From: Lautropia sp.
Lineage (GTDB): Bacteria > Pseudomonadota > Gammaproteobacteria > Burkholderiales > Burkholderiaceae_E
Direction of reading: 5' to 3'
Assembly: GCA_030532895.1 (NCBI GenBank)
Contig: JAUNKF010000001.1
Coordinates: forward strand, 62,001 to 126,000
Length of the DNA stretch: 64,000 nucleotides
Shown here: positions 58,934 to 64,000 of the stretch, piece by piece
Layout of the letters: each line of letters starts with the position of its first letter
How positions within the stretch are numbered: the first letter of the stretch is position 1
Notes under the pieces: generated by a model
Told to the model about the DNA's origin: nothing
The model's input: the letters and a program-made list of their open reading frames with translations, nothing else
Databases searched by the model: none
Translations under genes and position numbers: made by a program

Positions 58934-60421
58934 ATGGACGCTGCCATACTGCTGGGACTCATCGTCCTCAACGGCCTTTTTGCCATGTCCGAAGTGGCGT
59001 TGCTCACCGCGCGCAAGGCGCGTCTGCAACGCATGGTGGCTGAAGGCGACAAATCCGCCGCCGCCGCCCTGGCCCTCGGCGAAGACCCCACCCGCTTTCT
59101 CTCCACCATCCAGATCGGCATCACCTCCATCAGCGTGCTGAACGGTATCGTGGGTCAGGCCGCCTTTGCGCCGCCCCTGGCCAAACTGATGCAGGATTTC
59201 GGACTGGCACCCAAAACGGCCGAAGCCATCGCCACCGCCGTGGTCGTCATGGTCATCACCTATGTGTCGATCGTCATCGGCGAGCTGGTGCCCAAGCGGC
59301 TCGGCCAGATCAACGCCGAATCGGCTGCGCGGTTCGCCGCCCGCCCGATGGGCTTTCTGGCACTGATCTCCCGTCCCTTCGTCATGCTGCTGACCGGTTC
59401 GACGAACCTGATCCTGCGCAGCATGGGTGTCGATCCTGCCTCGGCCCAGAAGATCACCGAAGAAGAGATTCACGCCCTGCTCGCCGAAGGGTCGGAATCG
59501 GGCGTGATCGAGCAGAGCGAGCACGTGATGGTGCGCAACGTGTTCCGTCTGGATGAGCGCCAGATCTCGTCGCTGATGGTGCCGCGCAGTGATGTCGTCT
59601 ATCTCGACATCGAAGAAGCGCCCGAAGAAAACCTCACCCGCGTGGCCGACCACGAACACTCGCGCTTCCCCGTCTGCCGGGGCGGCCTGGATGACGTGCT
59701 CGGCATCATCCACACCAAGCAGCTGCTGGCCCAATCCCTGCGGGGCGAAAGCATCGACTTTTCGCTCAGCCTGCAGGAAGTGCTCTACGTGCCCGAAACC
59801 CTCACCGGCATGGAGCTGCTGGAGAACTTCCGCAACTCGAACACGCAGATCGCGCTGGTGCTGGACGAATTCGGTGAGGTGCAGGGGCTGATCACCTTGC
59901 AGGATCTCCTCGAAGCCATCACCGGCGAATTTGCCTCGGACGACGATGACGACAGCTGGGCACTGCAACGCGAGGATGGCTCCTGGCTGCTGGACGGCCT
60001 GATCCCGATCCCCGAGTTGAAAGACCGCCTGCACCTGCTGACCGTGCCCGAAGAGGAAAAAGGCCGCTATCAGGCGCTCTCCGGCATGCTGATGCTGCTC
60101 CTGGGCCGCATGCCGCAGACCGGCGATGTCGTCGTCTGGGAAAACTGGAAACTTGAAGTCGTCGACATGGACGGCAAGCGCATCGACAAGGTGCTGGCCA
60201 CCCCGATCTCCACCGAAGAAGCACCGGCATCCGACGAATCGGCTACCGAGGCCGCTCTTGAGGAACGTGAAGCCAGCGGCATGAACGCGGCCCGCCGTGC
60301 CGAAACGGACGAATCCGCCACCGAGGACGATACACCGGCTGCTGCCAACGACAAAAAGAGCGGCAACGGCAACGGCAACGGGCAGGATGACAAACCGACT
60401 GCAGAAAAAGAACAAGGCTGA
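58934..60421 (+). CDS. CNNM/CBS/CorC-HlyC family membrane protein
   Basis: The protein has 495 residues. An N-terminal CNNM domain has three to four membrane helices (residues 1-175; NGLFAMSEVALLTARKARL, ITYVSIVIGELVPKRLGQ). Two CBS domains (about 200-325; SSLMVPRSDVVYLDIEE, LVLDEFGEVQGLITLQDLLE) and a CorC_HlyC domain (about 340-425) follow. The tail of about 70 residues is acidic and low in complexity, with a GNGNGNG run. Family members are linked to Mg or Na transport and are often called hemolysin-like; the hemolysin label has little support. The gene comes after the tandem hairpins and has a long leader. Confidence 0.88.
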   Translation: MDAAILLGLIVLNGLFAMSEVALLTARKARLQRMVAEGDKSAAAALALGEDPTRFLSTIQIGITSISVLNGIVGQAAFAPPLAKLMQDFGLAPKTAEAIATAVVVMVITYVSIVIGELVPKRLGQINAESAARFAARPMGFLALISRPFVMLLTGSTNLILRSMGVDPASAQKITEEEIHALLAEGSESGVIEQSEHVMVRNVFRLDERQISSLMVPRSDVVYLDIEEAPEENLTRVADHEHSRFPVCRGGLDDVLGIIHTKQLLAQSLRGESIDFSLSLQEVLYVPETLTGMELLENFRNSNTQIALVLDEFGEVQGLITLQDLLEAITGEFASDDDDDSWALQREDGSWLLDGLIPIPELKDRLHLLTVPEEEKGRYQALSGMLMLLLGRMPQTGDVVVWENWKLEVVDMDGKRIDKVLATPISTEEAPASDESATEAALEEREASGMNAARRAETDESATEDDTPAAANDKKSGNGNGNGQDDKPTAEKEQG

Positions 60422-60875
60422 CGGACGCCGCTCTTGCTGAAGCAGCACGCACGACCACAGGCGCTCAGCCGTGCACCTGGATGCGTGCGCGGCTTTCTTG
60501 CCCACCTGCCAAGTGCCGAGTGCAAATAGAAATACACCGACGTGATACCGGCAGGGCTTGGCTATGAAACGCCCTACTGAAGCCTTTGTCGTTTCAGATT
60601 GACCCGTGCATGTCTGACGGGGTCATGGCACTGCTTGCTTGGAAAAGCATGGCGCCAAGCTCGTCTGAACCAAACCACAACCCCCCCCTTAGCTGCGCCT
60701 CAAAATTATTTCAAACCGTAAAAAACAATTCCATAAACATCAAACGTGTTTTGAAAAAGACGCTCCATGAGCCAATAAAGCTGATTTCCCCTAAGCTTGT
60801 ATCAAGAGATTGATGAGTCGCAAGCATTTGCGACAAACCCATCACTGAATCCAGCCAGCTGAAAAGGAGATCAGC
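60422..60875. other. Intergenic stretch, AT-richer, with a perfect short inverted repeat
   Basis: These 454 bases hold no gene that I can support. The part from about 60,700 to 60,800 is clearly AT-richer than the rest of the window. GTCGCAA-GCAT-TTGCGAC at 60817-60834 is a perfect inverted repeat 42 bases before the lipoprotein start, a possible operator or leader hairpin. AAAAGGAGATCAGC gives a strong ribosome site for that gene. Confidence 0.5.
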
Positions 60876-62117
60876 ATGAAGACCCCCGGCTACGCCCTGA
60901 TGATGAACCGCTGGCGTGTTCCGATGACCGCCGCAGCCTTGGCGCTGATCCTGAGCGCCTGCGGCGGCGGAAGCAGCGGCAGTAGTGACCGTTCCGTCTC
61001 GTCCAGCCCGGAGGCCCCGAGTGCCGGCTCCAGCAACCCGGGCAGCACAACCCCTGGTTCAACCGGCGCTGGTGATGCAAATGGCTCGGCTGGCTCGGGC
61101 GGCAGCCAGATCGCCGATGGCGGCAGCACACCCAACACAGGCAACACACCTGGCTCAAACGGGGGCGCAGGTACGGATGCCAACACGACACCCACGCCAC
61201 CGGCCCAGCCCCCCGCACCCCAAACGACCGATCAACTGATCTCGGCAGCCGGCATCAGTGGCGCCGCCCTGCTCAGCATGCTCGATCAGGAGCTGAATCG
61301 CGCCTGGCCGCTGGACACCCCCACCACCTCTCCCGCCGATGGGCGCCACGGCTGGTTTCTTGAGAACGGCCTCATGCAACCCGGTGTCACCACTTACGTG
61401 AGCCTGGCTCCCCAGCTGAACTACACCTACACCCCACGGCCAAACGGCAATCCCTATCCGAACATCACCTACGAACCCCTCAATGGCAGCACGACCTACT
61501 GGCTGAGATCCTACGTACAGTTTCGGGGCGGGCGCAACAAGCAATCAACCGTACCATATCGGGAGCTGTCGTTGACCGTGCCGTTGCAGGTCGATGCACA
61601 ACAGATCACGATCGGAGACTTGCTCAGCGTCAAGACCGGCCCAACCCTTGCCAACCCTCGCGCGGATGATCCGCAAAACGACAAGACGGAACATCCTGTC
61701 GTCGACTTCAAGGCCGAGACAGCCTATACCGTGCCCAAAAACGGCCTTATTCCCTTTGGTCAGGTGCTGAAGCAATGGAATGGCGCTGACGGTCAACGGG
61801 TGCAACTTGTGCTTGAAGGACGCTGCGATCTGCTGGAAGATCAATACGACCCGGATGTAACCGGTTTCAATCCAGGGCCGAACCCCGTTGCGAAATCCGG
61901 CGCCGAACTCTGCTGGCACGTCGACATGAGCAACGTGAAGCGCAAGCTTTGCTTCATGTTCCAGATGCCCGCTCCGGCTGAAGATGCCGCCAACAACTAC
62001 GTGTCCATCCCGATGATGCACGAGATCATCGATGATCGATCGGTCTACGCGGGTGAAACTGGCACCAAATACTGGCGTCAGGGCCGTTATCGTTGCCAGG
62101 GCAAAGGCGGGCTGTAA
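60876..62117 (+). CDS. Lipoprotein of unknown function with a Gly/Ser/Thr-rich linker
   Basis: I do not recognise the family. The protein has 413 residues and a lipoprotein signal with ALALILSACGGGSS (lipid-modified Cys at about residue 29). A linker of about 85 residues of Gly, Ser, Thr, Asn and Pro then leads to a globular part from about TTDQLISAAGISGAALLSML. That part has an even mix of beta-prone segments (GVTTYVSLAPQLNYTYTPRP) and several Cys (GRCDLLED, AELCWHVD, KLCFMF, YRCQGK), an even number that could form two disulfides. The shape suggests a surface-exposed lipoprotein. The ribosome site is strong, an inverted repeat precedes it and a good terminator follows, so it is a single-gene unit. 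Confidence 0.8.
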   Translation: MKTPGYALMMNRWRVPMTAAALALILSACGGGSSGSSDRSVSSSPEAPSAGSSNPGSTTPGSTGAGDANGSAGSGGSQIADGGSTPNTGNTPGSNGGAGTDANTTPTPPAQPPAPQTTDQLISAAGISGAALLSMLDQELNRAWPLDTPTTSPADGRHGWFLENGLMQPGVTTYVSLAPQLNYTYTPRPNGNPYPNITYEPLNGSTTYWLRSYVQFRGGRNKQSTVPYRELSLTVPLQVDAQQITIGDLLSVKTGPTLANPRADDPQNDKTEHPVVDFKAETAYTVPKNGLIPFGQVLKQWNGADGQRVQLVLEGRCDLLEDQYDPDVTGFNPGPNPVAKSGAELCWHVDMSNVKRKLCFMFQMPAPAEDAANNYVSIPMMHEIIDDRSVYAGETGTKYWRQGRYRCQGKGGL

Positions 62118-62133
62118 GCAGCCCCGCTGAGAT

Positions 62134-62166
62134 GAGGTGTACTGTCCACGGCTGGCGGTACACCTC
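62134..62166 (+). other. Hairpin just before the terminator
   Basis: GAGGTGTAC and GTACACCTC form a perfect nine-base-pair stem with a 15-base loop. With the next hairpin it forms a double stem-loop at the 3' end of the lipoprotein transcript. Confidence 0.5.
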
Positions 62167-62170
62167 TCAT

Positions 62171-62207
62171 GGCACAAGCGCCATCATGGGCTTGTGCCTG
62201 GTTTTTA
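62171..62207 (+). terminator. Intrinsic terminator after the lipoprotein gene
   Basis: GGCACAAGC and GCTTGTGCC form a perfect nine-base-pair stem with a ten-base loop, followed by TGGTTTTT. It lies between the converging lipoprotein gene and azoR. Confidence 0.85.
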
Positions 62208-62231
62208 CCTCTCCTTCTTCAAGCGCCCCTG

Positions 62232-62903
62232 TTAGCGTTGCCCCAACTGCGCATCCACCCAGGCATCCACTGCCGCTTCGGCCTGCGCCAGCGACTGTTG
62301 CAGGCGCTCATCGGCAAATTCATCGTACTCGACCGCGATGCCATGCGCCTGGTCGATCCCAATATAGGCCAGTGCCGTGAAGATCAAGCTTTCGACGTGG
62401 TTCTTGCCCTGCATCTTGCCGCCTTCATAGCCGTAATCACCACGCGAACTCAACACCACCACCTGTTTGCCCATACCTGCAAGCAAAGGCCAATAAGGAT
62501 CACCTGAGCGACTGCGATCAAAACCGAAGGTCTTGCCAACACGCACGATATTGTCGATCCACGCCTTCAGCTGCGCAGGCGGCCCGAAGTTGTACATTGG
62601 CGCGCCAATCACGATCAAATCGGCAGACACCAACTCCGCCACCAACTCATCGCTCAATGCCAAGACATCATTCATCCACGCTTCCCGCCGATCCTCGGGC
62701 GTAAAGGCCGCATGAATCCATTGTCCGCTGACCGGCGGTGGCGGCACCTGGCCCACATCCCGATAAATGACCTGGCTGTCAGGTTGCAGGTTGCGCCACC
62801 GATCGACAAGACGCGCCGACAACCGACGGGTGTGGGAGCCAAAAGGATCGAGGCCAGAACGCCCCGCTCGGGCGCTGGCATCAAGATGAAGGATGGCTGT
62901 CAT
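62232..62903 (-). CDS. azoR: FMN-dependent NADH-azoreductase
   Basis: The protein has 223 residues and the flavodoxin-like fold of AzoR. It starts MTAILHLDASARAGRSGLDP with the FMN phosphate loop (SARAG, normally SPRxxxS-like), and IVIGAPMYNFGPPAQLKAWI and VVVLSSRGDYG are the family motifs. It reduces quinones and azo dyes with NADH and protects against electrophiles. A LysR-type dyad lies 20 bases before the start codon, and a LysR gene is divergent, 316 bases away, which suggests inducible control. Confidence 0.9.
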   Translation of the reverse strand: MTAILHLDASARAGRSGLDPFGSHTRRLSARLVDRWRNLQPDSQVIYRDVGQVPPPPVSGQWIHAAFTPEDRREAWMNDVLALSDELVAELVSADLIVIGAPMYNFGPPAQLKAWIDNIVRVGKTFGFDRSRSGDPYWPLLAGMGKQVVVLSSRGDYGYEGGKMQGKNHVESLIFTALAYIGIDQAHGIAVEYDEFADERLQQSLAQAEAAVDAWVDAQLGQR

Positions 62904-62922
62904 GGCGTACCTCTGTTCATGA

Positions 62923-62937
62923 ATGAGTAAAACTCAT
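62923..62937. promoter_or_regulatory. LysR-type operator (T-N11-A) upstream of azoR
   Basis: ATGAGTAAAACTCAT is a perfect palindrome (ATGAGT-AAA-ACTCAT) and contains T-N11-A in the form ATGAG-N5-CTCAT. It lies 20 bases from the azoR start. The rest of the 316-base gap (62904-63219) shows no gene; it is richer in A and T than its surroundings. Confidence 0.6.
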
Positions 62938-63219
62938 CTCAAAAGGATGGGGCCACATTACCCTCTACCTCTGAGCGACAAGAAAGGGAATTCAATGGTG
63001 CCGGGCGCGAAGAAATCAGGAAAAAAGTCACTTGAACTGCCATAATGAACGCGCTCCACATCCATTGATCAGACATTATCGACATGGGCCATGCCGATGA
63101 CAAAGGATCAGTTTTCATCCAATGAATGAAGCATGCTCATCCATGTCGCGGGTCGTGAATGGCCTCATCACTACACCGCATCACGCAAACCAGACAAACC
63201 GCAACGATCACAGCCACCC

Positions 63220-64000
63220 ATGACACGACACCATCGTCTGCCCTCGCTGGATGCGCTTCAGGTTTTCGAGTCTGCGGCACGACTGGGCAGCTTCAAGGCC
63301 GCAGCCGCAGCACATCACGTCACGGCCACCGCCGTCAGCCATCGCATCCGGGCGCTGGAAGCCTCATTGGGTTTCACGCTGTTCACACGACAGATTCGTG
63401 CCATCACGCTGACCACGGAAGGCAGAACGCTGTTCAGCACGCTCACGCACAGCCTGAGCGCCATTGCCGATACGATTGAAAATCTCCAACAACCCGTCCG
63501 ACATGCCATCACGATCTCTGCCACCCCCGAATTTGCCGCGCTATGGCTCGTGCCCCGGTTGATGGATTGCCAGCGGGCCTGCCCTGATATCGACTTGAAG
63601 ATCCATGCCTCGTATGAACCTGTCGACCTGAACGCCGGCAAGGCCGATCTGGCCATTCGCTACGGAAGCGGGCATTTCAAGGGCGTGGCAGCCAAACCCT
63701 TGTTCCGGGAATGCTTTGGGCCAGTGGTCTCACCTGCCTTGAAACGCCGCCTGCCTGCCGATCCACGCCGGTGGCCGCTGATCCACCTCGATTGGCATCA
63801 ACCCGGCCTTCAGGTCTTTGATTGGCCCGCCTGGGCCAAAGCCGCAGGCATTCGCCCGGCCGAACTGCGCCGAGGCATCCGTTATTCGGATGGTGCCCAT
63901 GCCGTGCAGGCGGCCATTGCCGGTCAGGGCGTGGCCTTGCTCGGCCTGCCCCTGCTTGCCAAAGAAATCCGCCACGGCTTGTTGGCCGTGTTGCCCGGCC
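63220..64000 (+). CDS. LysR family transcriptional regulator, 3' end beyond the window
   Basis: From the ATG at 63220 the frame is open to the window end (260 codons). The N-terminal helix-turn-helix reads LPSLDALQVFESAARLGSF, KAAAAAHHVTATAVSHRIRA and LEASLGFTLFTRQ, typical of GcvA-like LysR proteins. The effector domain begins near ITISATPEFAALWLVPRLMD and contains DLAIRYGSG. About 40 residues are missing. It is divergent from azoR, whose promoter region carries a LysR-type dyad, so regulation of azoR is likely. Confidence 0.88.
   Translation, partial: MTRHHRLPSLDALQVFESAARLGSFKAAAAAHHVTATAVSHRIRALEASLGFTLFTRQIRAITLTTEGRTLFSTLTHSLSAIADTIENLQQPVRHAITISATPEFAALWLVPRLMDCQRACPDIDLKIHASYEPVDLNAGKADLAIRYGSGHFKGVAAKPLFRECFGPVVSPALKRRLPADPRRWPLIHLDWHQPGLQVFDWPAWAKAAGIRPAELRRGIRYSDGAHAVQAAIAGQGVALLGLPLLAKEIRHGLLAVLPG

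Overview
The window is a gene-dense, high-GC (low-60s percent by eye) chromosomal segment. Its housekeeping gene order points to a betaproteobacterium of the order Burkholderiales: argH / sensor kinase / AlgR-type regulator / hemC-hemD-hemX-hemY, and serS, rarA, lolA, ftsK and trxB close together. A Lautropia-like Burkholderiaceae member is my best guess. That is inference; no rRNA gene is present to test it.

Left part (1-18.9 kb): an NlpC/P60 lipoprotein, RidA, an alpha/beta hydrolase divergent from 3-hydroxybutyrate dehydrogenase (bdhA), comEC, small membrane proteins (including a MAPEG protein), an MscS channel, ilvE, tRNA-Ser(CGA) with serS, a lipoprotein of the lipase fold, a transposase remnant, an aldehyde dehydrogenase, rarA and rarD. 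Middle-left (18.9-27.3 kb): lolA, a four-subunit fumarate reductase (frdABCD), and a TonB-dependent receptor with a siderophore-esterase-like lipoprotein behind a Fur-box-like promoter.

The centrepiece (27.3-41.2 kb) is a complete quinohemoprotein amine dehydrogenase (QHNDH) system. It has the diheme alpha subunit (qhpA), the radical SAM cross-linking enzyme (qhpD), the small gamma subunit with every cross-link residue in place (qhpC), the beta-propeller subunit (qhpB), the flavoprotein monooxygenase (qhpG), a subtilisin-like leader protease (qhpE) and an ABC exporter (qhpF). A divergent aldehyde dehydrogenase should oxidise the aldehyde product. Next to qhpFEG lies an AcoR-type sigma-54 activator, and -24/-12 type promoter matches precede qhpA, the aldehyde dehydrogenase (two in tandem) and qhpF. 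This suggests a self-contained amine-oxidation regulon under sigma-54 control.

Right part (41.4-64 kb): ftsK, a Crp/Fnr regulator, trxB and an Smr-domain protein. Then a 10-kb minus-strand run holds sensor kinase - response regulator - hemC - hemD - hemX - hemY - ppa - nadE - glnB. NadE has lost two of the three glutaminase catalytic residues and sits in front of the P-II gene. argH is divergent from the kinase. It is followed by three tandem ~100-bp hairpin units whose stems change with compensating substitutions while the loop stays constant. Next come a CorC/HlyC-type protein, an unrecognised low-complexity lipoprotein, azoR and a LysR regulator cut by the window end.

Scattered between genes are at least a dozen copies or fragments of one short palindromic repeat (core GCGTGTCATG...TTCGTCCCC). 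Many are flanked by CTAG or TTAG, which suggests a small non-autonomous mobile element.
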